A DNA stretch of 64,000 nt from Euptelea pleiosperma (GCA_035048495.1 CM068542.1:40205109-40269108), one strand, 5' to 3'; numbered from the stretch's first letter, positions 21,409 through 32,694 are shown. The notes: generated by a model not told the origin, from the letters alone. Program-made: numbers and translations.

Positions 21409-23650
21409 TTATTCCCCGAATTTTGATGTTAACTGATGGGAAAGCAGTGTCTTTTCATCACTGTCATCTGTCTCAAGACCATCCTCTTCTCCATAATCAA
21501 TTTCAATCACACTTTCCTTTCCATACAACTCATCTGATTCAGAGAACTGAACTTGAGAATAATCTCCTCCCGTAGGAGGATTGTCTGTCTCTATCTGCTG
21601 CATCTCTGATTCTATAAATGCGTCCAACCGTGCTCGTTCCCTGTCTCTTGGATAGGTGCAATAGAGGAAGGAATAGATGAGGCTACAGAGAGTCATTGGA
21701 ATTGCTATTGCTGTGTAAAGGGCCTTGGCCAGCGATGCAGCATTCTCTCTATCTGTTTTAATCTCAACAGATTCGCTGGACCCTTTAGGAACTGGTTTAT
21801 AGCCATAAACACGCTGAGACAGAATCCCAACTACCGGGGGAGCAAACGATGAGAGTATTGTCTCAAAAGATCGATCCAGAGCATATATGCTTGTTCGTGA
21901 TTTCTCAGGGACTATCTCTGCAAATATTGGACTGCATACATTGTATATATCAATAAGTAAATTTATGAATAAACATATCCACTGGTTCATTCCATCTATC
22001 ACATGAACTTGGGTAAAAATTTTGGTCATTTTTCTCGTATACTGTTTTTGTTGTTGGAGACTGTTGTTTGGCTGTGTGGCCAGCACTCCGCCTCTGTTAA
22101 ACTCGTGGCCCCTTTGATATACATTGTTACGCCTCCCTCTAACAGCTTAAGTTTTTAGAGTAAAGTTGTAGTCAACAGTTTTTGCATCCCATAACAGTGA
22201 GAGGTCAAAGATGGAATGCTGCAACAATGGCATAGTAGTGCATGTAGCTGTAGTGCACACGCAGGGAATAGGAGATTTCCTTGTCCAAAAATTGATTTTA
22301 TCTGATTGTGTCATCTACTGTAATCTTCCTTTTTATTCTCTTATCAACAAAGCTGTTAATTATCAAAAGAATAGAAAAAGAAAAAGATGGGTTTGAGGTT
22401 GAGAGCCTTACTTGTTTGTAGCTGCCGCATTCCATGACATGCACAACCCCATGATGAACAATACCAAACCATGCATGAATCCGGTGGAGGGATCATCAGG
22501 TAAAACCAACATTAGCACTGCTGCTAGTGGAATGGCTGAGCCTGCGCTTATCTGCGACAGAACTATCCTGCCAGAGTTTGGGAAACGCTTGGAAAGGATA
22601 TCTCCCATCCTTCCTCCAAACAGGCCTCCAAGAGAACCAGCAACTACGAAAAGACTCACGAGAAATGCTGTTTTATTGTGGGAGAAACCAATAAGTTCTA
22701 ACCACATTGGCAGAAATGACAAGGCTGACCATGGAAATGATCCAGTGACACCCTGAGCTACGATTATCTGGAAGGATCGAATTTTCATCACTGACTTGGC
22801 TTCCTGAATCAGGTCCTTCACTTCTGACAAGATGGATTTTTTCGGACCTGGATTGTTGATTTTACTACCACCTTCTGCAGAGCGTGGATCGTTGGCAAAG
22901 AGGCGAACCAAAACTCCTACTATGACACTTATTATTGCAACAAGATGGAAGGAAATTCTCCATCCAGGAATCCCCATGAACGATGTGGAAGCTAGCAAAA
23001 CAGAGAAAAGGCCACCAAGGATTGACCCAAGGTTGCCCGTTAGCTGTAGCCATCCAAAAGCTATACCACGGTTGCTGTCATCAGTTGAATCAGCAACAAG
23101 GGATTGAATAGCAGGTGTAACTATGGCAAGTCCAATCCCATTCAAACCACGCGAGACTGCCACCTGAATGAAAAAAATGAGACAACTTGAATTAAACACA
23201 GGTAGTCAGTAGTGCCAAAGAAAAAGTGTTTTTTTGTCATCGCTATTTGCATGAAATAGAATAACTGTGAGTTTTTCTTTTCTTTTCTGGATTTTTTTTT
23301 AAAGCAAACTAATTGCAACTAGTCTGAATTACTATTCTATTGCACTAAAGAAGCTAGATTCATCCACCTGGTGCTCACTCCATGTCCAAATTTGTGAATT
23401 AATGCTTTCTTCATGCACCATCTTTTACTGCTTTGTTTTCACTCCAAATCGATAAATTCCGTCTCATTTAATTGTTTGATGCTTGTGTATGCAAATTTGC
23501 ACTTCCCATCTTGATAGCTTAGTGTTCTTGTCTCAATAGATTTTTGCTTTTGACTTCATATATTCACTCTTCTTTCTCAACAAATAGACAATTGTATCAC
23601 ATGTACTGAGTCGGTCACTTTTAACAGTTCTTCGTTGCCTTTACAAATGT

Positions 23651-23692
<42 letters not shown>

Positions 23693-24511
23693 GTGCAAGC
23701 ACGGAGGCGCAGACACACACGCACAACTATTTGATCAGTAGCAACAGATCCTCCCTCAATAGAATTTCTTTAGCATTATAGTAGATTGCTGAACATTCTA
23801 CGAATTTTTGTTTCCATAAAAAATGACCAGTTTTCCCATCCATTGTGTTCTAAGCCACCAAAGGCACTCATCATCACTTTATTGCTAAATTAGGCTATGT
23901 TACTTTATCGATGTCAGTTACAGATCTGTTACAAATCCATTATAGTAGATTGCTGAACATTCTACTAATTTTTGTTTCCATAAAAACAAGTTGACGGCAT
24001 CATCAGATCCACCATTTCAGACACTAATACAAATCGAAATCCTACATATTTGACGAATTACATTCTCCGATATTAGAGAGAGAGAGAGACAAAAAGAGCA
24101 GTGGCAGCTAATGGATGCTAGAAGGCGTGGAGGATTGTTAGATGAAGAAGTCATGAAATGGGATTGGAGGTCGTGAAAGTGGAGTAGAGAATAGTAAAAG
24201 CAGAGAAGAGAGAAGACCTGAAAGAATGTGGTGGAGATGGCGACGAGGAAGGTAGCGGCGGCCCAGAGGAAAGCACCAAGGGCGATGACGTGGATGCGGT
24301 TGTGGCGCACAGCCAGGTAGGCTGCCAGTGGATAGCAGGACGACTGCACAATGGAGCGGAAGAGGGTGAGGGAGCCAAGCCCGGTGGGGTCGGTGTGGAT
24401 GGCGGCACCAACCTCCTTGTAGACACCGGGGAGCAGGGACTCGTCCGCTCTCTCCAATATTGCTGCCAGGTTCACCAGTATCAACGTCAACGTCTCTGAT
24501 TTCATCTTCAT
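21409..24511 (-). CDS. MFS transporter, UNE2-like, tandem copy 1 (3 exons)
   Basis: Exons: 24511-24218 (ATG MKMKSETLTLI), 23163-22412 and 21931-21409, joined at CAG|GTCTTC...TTCAG|GTG and CAA|GTAAGG...TGCAG|TCC. The product is 522 residues. It is a 12-helix-type major facilitator closely resembling plant proteins of the At1g78130 (UNE2), At4g36790 and At5g10190 group; the substrate is unknown to me. Visible hallmarks: ILERADESLLPGVYKEVG in exon 1; GLNGIGLAIVTPAIQSLVAD and FMGIPGWRISFHL; an MFS A-type loop GGLFGGRMGDILSKRFPNSG at 277-296; TNNPIFAEIVPEKSRT across the last junction; ALDRSFE at 366-372; and an acidic cytosolic tail. All frames are open. Introns are 1054 and 480 bp. A second start (ATG 24505) is possible and matches copy 2. 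It probably acts in a membrane as a secondary transporter. Confidence 0.9.
22051..22177. mobile_element. 127-bp insertion in MFS copy-1 intron 2
   Basis: Absent from the same intron of copy 2, where TACTGTTTTTGCATCCC is continuous. Here the insert is flanked by GTTTTTG (22044-22050 and 22178-22184). The ends TTGTTGGAGACT and GTAGTCAACA are weakly inverted (TGTTG). Similar sequence occurs at 17868-17975. Confidence 0.6.
23647..23689. repeat. (CA)n microsatellite in MFS copy-1 intron 1
   Basis: About 20 CA units. The same position in copy 2 (near 31974) has only about 10, so the array has changed length since the duplication. Confidence 0.9.
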
Positions 24512-24627
24512 TGTCCTTACTTTCTTCTCTCTCCCTTTCTTTTTCTCACATTGTTCTGTTCTCTTCCATGACCATGAGAGAAGCAAAGGGGAAGAGAGAA
24601 CAGAGAAGTGGGGTGGTGGGGATGGGG

Positions 24628-24644
24628 GTTGACTCAGCACGTGA
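24628..24644. promoter_or_regulatory. Conserved G-box block upstream of MFS copy 1
   Basis: GTTGACTCAGCACGTGA contains TTGAC (W-box core), TGACTCA (GCN4/AP-1-like) and CACGTG (G-box). It lies 117-133 bp upstream of the ATG. The identical 17 bases are kept at 32695-32711 upstream of copy 2 although the surrounding leader has changed. Confidence 0.5.
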
Positions 24645-24804
24645 GGGAGTACTGACGTGGAGCCGTACATTTTTAATTCTTTTTCTGGAAGTAGTAGAGA
24701 AGGGTGTGATGGCTTGTCCAATCGAATCCTAGCTTTGAAGTTTGAGTTTTGAACAAGTTTGTCGTTCTTCCCACGAAGTTTTGGATTACCTCCCTCCGAG
24801 TAAA

Positions 24805-25165
24805 ACCCCGCTGTCATCAAGGTCGATGACAACCCACAATATGAGCCACGTGGCAACTCTTAGGGGACGCTGAGCGTATGAATGTTTGGCCAATCCCTAG
24901 GTTGACCTACAAATCGAATATCAACATGATTAGTGATTTATAGGTGTTGGATTGGAGTTATTTTCATGGGTTTGATTTTAACCGTGTGAATTCGAGCATT
25001 ATTGACCATTATTTGGAATACAAAAAATCAAAGGTTTGAAATCACTAATCAGGCTGATTTTTGGTTTGCAGGCCCAGATAGGGATTGGCAAAACATCCAT
25101 AAGGTCAGAGTCATCTAAGAGTATTCCACGTGGCTCATATTGTGGGCTGTCATAAAAGTTTTACT
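24805..25165. mobile_element. Fold-back element copy with GTAAAAC ends
   Basis: Left end GAGTAAAAC, then CTGTCATCAAGG and GAGCCACGTGG. Right end CCACGTGGCTCATATTG, then GCTGTCATAAAAGTTTTACTC. The halves are inverted copies with the central ATTCGAGCATTATTGACC as hinge. The 52.01-52.42 kb copy has the same ends. No target duplication is evident. Confidence 0.6.
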
Positions 25166-25378
25166 CTATCTCTCATTCAACAAAAGATGACTGCTAGTCA
25201 ATCTCTACCGTCCATTTGAGTATGAATTAGTTTTTGCATTAAGGGCGATGGTCCTCATTTCCGCGAGAACCACCATGTGAAATGAACTCTTCTTTCCTTG
25301 CTAAGAAAGGTATGTTCTGTACGGCAGGGGTCTCTATTAGAGAAGACATTGTAATAAGTTGTATGAGATGTGCAGTCG

Positions 25379-25713
25379 ATATAGAAGGCTCTTATAACCC
25401 TACATAGATGATTAGATCATTGTTTTGGGCTCATCAACCGCGTGGATGTTTAGCCCACGCCTTGATGGATATTCATACAAAAAATCAGTCTGATTGGTTT
25501 TCTCTAGCCATAGATTTTAGGATTGATTCTAGTTGTTAGATTCAATCATGTTTTTTGCATATTTTTTTGGGTACTTCCAATGGCTAAAAATTATCAATCA
25601 AGCTGATTTTTGGTGTGTATATCCACCAAGGTGTGGAACCCAACATACATGCGGTTAGTGGACCCAAAACAATGATCTATGTAGGGCCACGAGAGCCGTC
25701 TCCATCAACAGCA
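25379..25713. mobile_element. Fold-back element, related subfamily
   Basis: Left arm GGCTCTTATAACCCTACATA...ATCATTGTTTTGGGC pairs with right arm CCAAAACAATGATCTATGTA...GGGCCACGAGAGCCGTC. Inside, AAAAATCAGTCTGATTGG pairs with ATCAATCAAGCTGATTTTTG. Similar but diverged arms occur near 33.0-33.28 and 38.16-38.29 kb. Confidence 0.6.
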
Positions 25714-26340
25714 TCCAAAGTCCTATGCATTTAAATATTTTCCCACCAATCGCACTATATCATTATTGGTATATCTCATCACAGATTCTCTAATAGTCCT
25801 AACTCACAAATACGGGCAAACGCCCATGAAATAAGAGAGTCACTTCACCCAAACAAAAGTGATGGAAAACAAAAATAGTTATTAATTTGCTGAAACTATA
25901 GTGGCCACAGGAATGAGTTCCACCTTTCAATCACATCACGCCACAAACCCAAAAATGCTTTTGAACAAACCATGACGTGCTTTTGAAGAGGGGTTTGTGG
26001 CAAGATGTGATTGGCCACTGCTTAAAAAAAATTCTCCTGCAATAGGTCCCTCCGTATCCCTAAACCTGCCCTAACCCATCTTAAACTCAACCCTGATTAC
26101 TTTTTAAACATTTTTCTCTTTTAAGAATATACTCACTTTCATTCCAAATAATATATGTAAACCTGTCTTTAAATGGAGTCCCATTTAAGCTCTAAGCTTC
26201 TTTTTGCCCTTTTTCAGTCCAGTAAAAAGATATTTCCCTAGGTTTAAGTGTTTTAACGGGGCGTTGATGTAGACTGAAAGGCACCCATGACTTACCTTGC
26301 CTTCCATTACACTCTTTGCATCATGGGTCGGGATCCACTC
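25714..26340. other. Intergenic between duplicated blocks, no gene recognised
   Basis: Unique-looking DNA with no supported ORF, apart from a stretch shared in words with other intergenic segments (CACCTTAAACTCAAYCCTG also near 6870). Confidence 0.35.
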
Positions 26341-26506
26341 ACAACCTTTTTTGACAACCAAATTTCCACACCTCTTCTCGGACGTGGATTCTGAGAATCC
26401 CACGGTGGTTTTGCCTTTGGTAAAATGAATGCCAGCCACCGTTGGATTCTTGGAATCCACGCCGCGGAAGAGGTGTTGAAATTTAGTTGTCAAAAAGGTT
26501 GTCCTC
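26341..26506. mobile_element. Small fold-back element with GGATTCTTGGAATCC palindromes, copy 1
   Basis: ACAACCTTTTTTGACAACCA on the left is mirrored by TTTAGTTGTCAAAAAGGTTGT on the right, about 36 paired positions. Inside are two short palindromes (GTGGATTCTGAGAATCCCAC and GTTGGATTCTTGGAATCCAC). The same internal palindromes recur at about 54.87-54.95 and 56.40-56.49 kb with different arms. It overlaps an ORF that has no domain and is not real coding. Confidence 0.6.
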
Positions 26507-26539
26507 CGAACCTGTTCCTTGCATAATAGATGTCACACA

Positions 26540-26762
26540 CACAAAAAAAAATAAAATCAGCCTGATTAGTGATTTACAACCTTTGGATCTTTCCACCTAA
26601 ATAACGCTCGAATTCTAACCGTTAAAATCAACCCATGGAAATAACTTCAATCGCTTAGAAATCACTAATCAGGCATAATAGATCCTCACTAAGAGTTTGC
26701 CACGTGGCCTGTGATGACAGAAGAATCTATCAGAGCGCTGTGATAGAAGTTTTACTGGGGGG
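26540..26762. mobile_element. Fold-back element, diverged partial copy
   Basis: Contains AAATCAGCCTGATTAGTGATT, CTTAGAAATCACTAATCAGGC, TTGCCACGTGGCC and the GTTTTACT end. The left terminus is missing or replaced. Confidence 0.5.
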
Positions 26763-26800
26763 TGGGTATCTCTGTTTCTGCCAGTTATATACCCAGTTGC

Positions 26801-27160
26801 ATGGTTTAAAAAATGGCCGTTTAAACGGTAACTCCCCAAGCCCGTTTCCGTTTAAACACGTTTTGCCGCTTTAAATTTAACGGCCATCATTTTTTGTTTT
26901 GACGGTCGTTAATACCGTTTAAATGACCGTTAAAATCGTTTTAACAGTCATTAAATTCTGAAATTTTTTTGTGAAAAAAACATCCGTTAAATTCTGTTTT
27001 TTAAAATTTGAATTTCAGCGCCATTTTTTCTAATTTTTTTCCGTTAAAATCCATTTTTTCCATTTTTTGCCACTGACCGTTTCAATCCGTTTTAACGGAC
27101 GGTAAAATGGTAACGCCCCCCAGTCCGTTAAACCGTTAAAACGGCCTCCTTTAAACCTAG
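26801..27160. mobile_element. Mutator-like MITE with perfect 9-bp TSD and a known empty site
   Basis: 360 bp beginning ATGGTTTAAAAAATGGCCGT and ending AACGGCCTCCTTTAAACCTAG. It is flanked by CCCAGTTGC at 26792-26800 and 27161-27169. In the paralogous block (20207-20222) the target is present once (CCCAGTTCC) without the element, so the insertion followed the duplication. This is the cleanest proof in the window of 9-bp duplications for this family. Confidence 0.85.
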
Positions 27161-27235
27161 CCCAGTTGCTTAAAGCTTGATTTCAGAAATTAGACTCAGG
27201 AGGAGCCGAGGAGGAGATACTCTTAAGACAGAACC

Positions 27236-27422
27236 ATGGAGACGGTTATTAGTTACGTCGTTTTCTTCCGACTCCGACCAGTAGTAAATATTCAAGAAGA
27301 AGCGTTTGGTTCTTCAAACCGCTAAAGCCAACTGTCAGACGAAACAAAAGAATACCTTGTAAGAACATTGGAATTTATTTATTACACCTGCTTATGTTAG
27401 CTGCTCCTCCCTTTTATTACTT
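27236..27422 (+). pseudogene. Decayed first exon, copy 2 (plus strand)
   Basis: Paralogue of 20315-20507: ATGGAGACGGTTATTAGT, then small deletions that put the rest in another frame, then the same donor TTACTT|GTAAGT. The different frames in the two copies argue that neither is under protein-level constraint. Confidence 0.35.
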
Positions 27423-28186
27423 GTAAGTTTCTGGTACTCTGTTCCTCTGTTTTTTGTTTGGATGAATTTGTTCTTGTAATCCATCTCGAATGCAGTCGGA
27501 GATTGTAACGAAGACCCAATTGAGATACGATTTTACAATCCCACTTGAATTTTTTTCTTTTTGAACAATATCTATAAGCTATTGTGATTTGTGAAAGCTA
27601 TCTGTAAATTCTTCTATAATTGCATGGCGTGTTTTTGTCTTATATTTATGGTTTGCAATCCCCCCTTTGGTTCGTTCATCATGCTGATCAAGGTTGTCAG
27701 GCCGTTGTTTTGTCTGATTTGATGTTTTTTGTCTTGACTTAATTTCTCATTTAGCGTTTAGATATTCTGATAATCTGATTTGCTATACTAGAATCCCTTA
27801 ACAGGATCATCAATCAGAGCGTTACCCCAACTATTTGGGGTCGATTACATGAACCCGCTTCCTCCATTCCATTCTCTGTTTAACCATATTCTCTGTTTAA
27901 ACATTCTCCTTAAAATCTTTTATCAGTACCTAGATCCATGTCTTTTATTTTTTAGATGGGTAGGCTGGGGTTAGGCAAGACCCCTAACAGATATATTAGA
28001 ATAAGGAAAAAGTTATTACAATCTGCAGTATTTACATGCTCTAGCATCATCATGGACATAAAATTTAAGCTCACTAGAGAAATCACCAGGGTACAATATA
28101 GATTAAGAAAAAAACCGTGCTGTTAGTTAGATGGTCATCTACCCTTTTTGACTCCCCCAAAATATGAGCAACTTCCCAAAAGAAAA
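27423..28186. other. Intergenic segment of duplicated block 2
   Basis: Aligns by eye with about 20508-20910 but contains extra sequence near 27480-27740. No gene is supported. Confidence 0.4.
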
Positions 28187-29206
28187 TGCTCTCTTGTAGC
28201 TCAATATGTGTAACACACCAAAAGGAAAAATAAAAAAAAAAAATCCTATACTTGTTGGATATTCTTAAACTATGGACAAAGTAAAACTACTTTCATATCT
28301 CTAATATAGGTGAGTGTAAGGTAGTTTTCGATCAACTGAATCTTTAAATAAGTTGATTGGTGTTCTTATGACTATAAGAACAAAGATTCTAACATCGGAT
28401 TATATGTGTGTATTGACCAACTTTTGTATTTGAGCAGCATAATACCTTGGTTAGAAACCACGAAGATCTTGCAAGGTCTGATGATGCATTCTATATAGAA
28501 AAACTATGCTTTCCAGGTTTGGGTCCTCCTGAATTTAGTATGTCCAATCCATTTTGTGAAAGTTCCCTTTTTATAGGCCAAGTCCGGGCTGTTAAATTTA
28601 TCAAAACAAGGCCAAACATAATCCTTCTAAACTTGTTTAGCAAAACGTAATAATCAAAAATGAAAATGCTCTCTTGTTGCTCAGTATGTTTAAGACACCA
28701 AAACAAAAAGTAAAAAAAAAAAAAATCCTATATTTGTTGGATATTCTTAGATTATGGACAAAGTAAAACTATTTTCAAATCTTTATAGGCAAGTGTAAGG
28801 TAGTTTTCAATTATTTTTCGACCAACTGAATCTTGACTATAAGAATAACGATTCTAACATCTGCTTAAATGCTTATATGCGTGTATTGCCCAACTTTTGT
28901 CTTTGAGCAATCATAATACCTTGGTTAGAACGGGTCAGTCTAGTATGCAACCATTTGCATACTTAAAAGTATGCAAACATTGTATCCATCATTGAATGCT
29001 CATTGATAAACGTGCTTTTAATTTATAAAATATATATTTTTTAAATTATTAAAATAACACATTTTTCAAGGGACATCCAACAGTACTGACAATGCTTGCA
29101 TACTTTTAAGTATGTAAATGGTTGCATACTAAATTTGTCCGTTAGAAACCATGAAAATCTTGCAAGGTCTGATGATGCATTCTATGTAGAAAAATTATGT
29201 TTTCCA
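28187..29206. mobile_element. Block-2-specific insertion with ~325-bp direct repeats (TRIM-like candidate)
   Basis: 28187-28515 and 28667-29206 (minus a nested MITE) are direct repeats. Both start TGCTCTCTTGT and end TATGYTTTCCA. They are separated by about 150 bp, and an A-rich AAAAATGAAAA tract lies just before the second copy. TG...CA ends plus a short interior resemble a miniature LTR retrotransposon, but I see no convincing primer site or 5-bp target duplication. The region is absent from block 1 (near 20915). A simple local duplication is the alternative. Confidence 0.35.
28932..29140. mobile_element. MITE nested in the second direct repeat
   Basis: Begins GGGTCAGTCTAGTATGCAA and ends TTGCATACTAAATTTGTCC, with imperfect inverted ends. 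It interrupts GGTTAGAAACCA, leaving GTTAGAA on both sides. The sister repeat at about 28450 shows the uninterrupted site. It is in opposite orientation to the 20002-20180 copy. Confidence 0.7.
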
Positions 29207-29813
29207 AATAAAGCATTAGCTATTGTTAGTATTAACTAATTCAAAACTGTTTATTGTACTATGACAATCCATTAACATACAACCTTTATTAGTTTGTGAA
29301 ACAATAAAATAAAATTACGTAAAGAATATTTGATTGGTCCATGGTTTACCAGTTTGTCGGGTTGTAATATGTGTGTCTTTGTATTTCTATTTTTTATGAA
29401 TCCGATATTTGTGAAACTCCCACATGATTCAAATCAAACTGAGGATTTGAACTATACAAGAAGCTGAACAATCTGAAACCATACACTGATAACAAGTTGA
29501 CATTATAACAAGAAGACACCAGTTGCTAAGATACAAAATAATCTTTCCATCAATCGCACAACAAACTGATCCGTACAACCCTCATATAGACAAATCATCA
29601 GTTGCAGTAATCTTGATGTGAGTGGATCAAAACAGTGAAAACTGAAATCCCATCAGTTCATTTTGACTCGAAGGTTACACAAAGCCATCTGAAGCACACA
29701 CCAATTTGAAAAAGGCTGGTTTCAATGATCAGAAGAATTTTCTTCATTTTTGAATTGGATGGATGGAGGATACCCAATTGGCAATAGAGCCAACTTCTGC
29801 TTTGTTGGGGTTA
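29207..29813. other. 3' flank of MFS copy 2 and block-2 spacer
   Basis: From about 29339 the sequence aligns with 20938-21408 of block 1, the 3' flank of the transporter gene. 29207-29338 is block-2-specific and A/T-rich. No gene is seen. Confidence 0.45.
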
Positions 29814-32583
29814 TTATTCCCTGAAATTTGGTGTTAATTGATGGGAAAGAAGTGTCTTTTCATCACAGTCATCGATCTCAAGACCATCCTCTCCTCCATA
29901 ATCAATTTCAATCACACTTTCCTTTCCATACAGCTCATCCAATTCAGAGAACTGAACTTGAGAATAATCTCCTCCCATAGGAGGATTGTCTGTCTCTATC
30001 TGCTGCATCTCTGATTCTATTAATGTGTCCATCTGTGCTCGCTCCCTGTCTCTTGGATAGGTGCAATAGAGGAAGGAATAGATGAGGCTACAGAGAGTCA
30101 GTGGAATTGCTATTGCCATGTAAAGTGCCTTGGCCAGCGATGCAGCATTCTCTCTATCTGTTTTAATCTCAACAGATTCGCTGGACCCTTTAGGAACTGG
30201 TTTATAACCGTAAACACGCTGAGACAGAATCCCAACTATCGGGGGAGCAAACGATGACAGTATTGACTCAAAACATTGATCCAGAGCATATATGCTTGTC
30301 CGTGATTTCTCAGGGACTATCTCTGCAAATATTGGACTGCATACATCATATACATCAATAAGTCACTTATCAAAATATATATATATATATATATATAAGT
30401 AAAATTATGAATAAACATATCCATTGGTTCATTCCATCTATCATATAAACTTGTGTAATACTTTTGGTCATTTTTCTCATATACTGTTTTTGCATCCCAT
30501 GACAGTGAGAGGTCAAAGATGGAATGCTGCAACAACGGCAAAGTAGTGCATGTAGCACTAGTGCTGATACAGGGAATGTGACCACCATTTGGGTCTTTTC
30601 TAGGAGATTTCCTTGTCCAAAAATTGATTTAATCTGATGGTGTCATCTACTGTAAGCTTCCTATGTTATTCTCTTATCAACAAGCTGTTAATTATCAAAA
30701 GAATTGAAAAAGAAAGATGAGTTTAAGGTTGAGAGCCTTACTTGTTTGTAGCTGGAGCATTCCATGACATCAACAACCCCATGATGAACAAGACCAAACC
30801 ATGCATGAAGCCGGTGGAGGGATCGTCAGGTAAAACCAACATTAGCACTGCTGATAGCGGAATGGCTGAGCCTGCGCTTATCTGCGACAGAACTATCCTG
30901 CCAGAGTTTGGGAAACGCTTGGAGAGGATATCTCCCATCCTTCCTCCAAACAGGCCCCCAAGAGAACTAGCAACTATAAAAAGACTCATGAGGAACGCTG
31001 TTTCTTTGTGGGAGAAGCCAATAAGTTCTAACCACATTGGTGCGAATGACAAGGCTGACCCTGCAAACGATCCAGGGACACCCTGAGCTACGATTACCTG
31101 GAAGGATGGAATTTTCATCACTGACTTGGCTTCCTGAATCAGGTCCTTCACTTCTGACAAGATGGGTTTTCGCAGACCTGGATTGTTGGTTTTACTACCA
31201 TCATCTGCAGAGCGTGGATCGTGGGCTAAGAGGCGGATCAAAACTCCTACTATGACACTTATTACTGCAACCAGATGGAAGGAAATTCTCCATCCAGGAA
31301 TCCCCATGAACGATGTGGAAGCTAGCAAAACAGAGCAAAGGCCACCGAGGACTGACCCAAGGTAGCCCGTTAGCTGTAGCCATCCAAAAGCTACACCGCG
31401 GTTGCTATCATCGGTTGAATCAGCAACAAGGGATTGAATGGCAGGTGTAACTATGGCAAGTCCAATTCCATTCAAAGCACGCGTGACTGCCACCTGAACA
31501 AAAAACGTGAGACAACTTGAATCAGTAATGCCAAAGAAAAAGTGTTCGTCATCACTGTTTGGATGAAATCGAATAACTGCGAGTTTTTCTTTTCTTTTCT
31601 GGATTTCGTTTTAAATCAAACTAGTTGCAACTAGTCTGAATTACTATTCTATTGCACCAAAGAAGCTAGATTCATCCATCTGGACTCTGGAGCTCAGTCC
31701 ATATCCCAATTTGTGAATTTATGCTCTCTTCATGCACCATCTTTTACTGCTCTGTTTTCACTCCGAATCGATAAATCCATTCTCCCATTTAATTGATTCA
31801 TGTTTGTGTATGCAAAATCGAACTTCCCATCTTGACAGCTTTTAGTGTTCTTCTTGCCTCAATAGATTTTTGCTTTTGACTTCATATATTCACTCTTCTT
31901 TCTCAATAAATAGACAATTGTATCACAAGTACTGAGTCATAAGTTTTAACAGTGCTTCCTCGTCTTTGCAAACACACACACACACACACACAATTTCTTT
32001 AGCACTATAGTAGATTACTGACATTCTACCAATTTTTATTTCCATAAAAGATGACCACTTTGCCAATCCATTGTGTTCCAAGCTACTAAAGGCGCTCATC
32101 ATCACTCTATTGCTACATTAGGTGATGTCAGTTACAGATCTCTTACAAATTCATTCAGAACAGGTTAACGGCATCATGGGATCCAGCATTTCAGACACTA
32201 AAACAAATCGAAAAAAGATCTGTAACTGATTGGAGGTCGTGAAAGTGGAGTAGAGAATAGTAAAAGAAGAGAAGAGAGAAGACCTGAAAGAATGTAGTGG
32301 AGATGGCGACGAGGAAGGTAGCGGCGGCCCAGAGGAATGCACCAAGGGCGATGACGTTGATGCGGTTGTAGCGCACAGCTAGGTAGGCGGCCAGTGGATA
32401 GCAGAGCGACTGCACTACGGAGCGGAAGAGGGTGAGAGAGCCAAGCCCGGTGGGGTCAGTGTGGAGGGCGGCCCCAACCTCCTTGTAGACACCGGGAAGC
32501 AGCGACTCGTCCGCTCTCTCCAATATTGCCGCCAGGTTCACCAGTATCAATGTCAACGTCAACGTCAACGTCTCTGATTTCAT
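29814..32583 (-). CDS. MFS transporter, UNE2-like, tandem copy 2 (3 exons)
   Basis: Exons: 32583-32284 (ATG MKSETLTLTLTLI), 31493-30742 and 30336-29814, with the same splice junctions and exon lengths as copy 1 (exons 2 and 3 identical in length, 752 and 523 bases). The product is 524 residues, with two extra residues from a TL repeat expansion in helix 1. All frames are open. It differs from copy 1 at positions that are otherwise constant in the family as I remember it: LDQCFE instead of LDRSFE, and VPGSFAGSALSF instead of VTGSFPWSALSF. The MFS loop GGLFGGRMGDILSKRFPNSG is unchanged. Intron 2 has an (AT)n tract (about 30376-30397) and lacks the insertion of copy 1. It is probably a functional gene but may be under relaxed constraint. 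Confidence 0.87.
31974..31993. repeat. (CA)n microsatellite in MFS copy-2 intron 1
   Basis: About ten CA units at the position where copy 1 has about twenty. Confidence 0.85.
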
Positions 32584-32694
32584 CTTCCTTCTCTCTCTTT
32601 CTGTCTCTTTCTTTCTCTCACATTGTTCTGTTCTCTTCCATGAGAGAAGCAAAGGGGATGAGAGAAGCGAGAAGTGGGGAGGTGGTGGGGCGGG

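Noticed and set aside
22408..23107. Plus-strand frames opposite the MFS exons (also 30742-31365)
   Set aside because: Antisense shadows of conserved transporter exons. They appear in both paralogues only because the sense sequence is conserved.
26185..26493. 102-codon minus-strand frame
   Set aside because: It overlaps the small fold-back element. Similar frames occur on the other copies in both orientations, as expected for palindromes.
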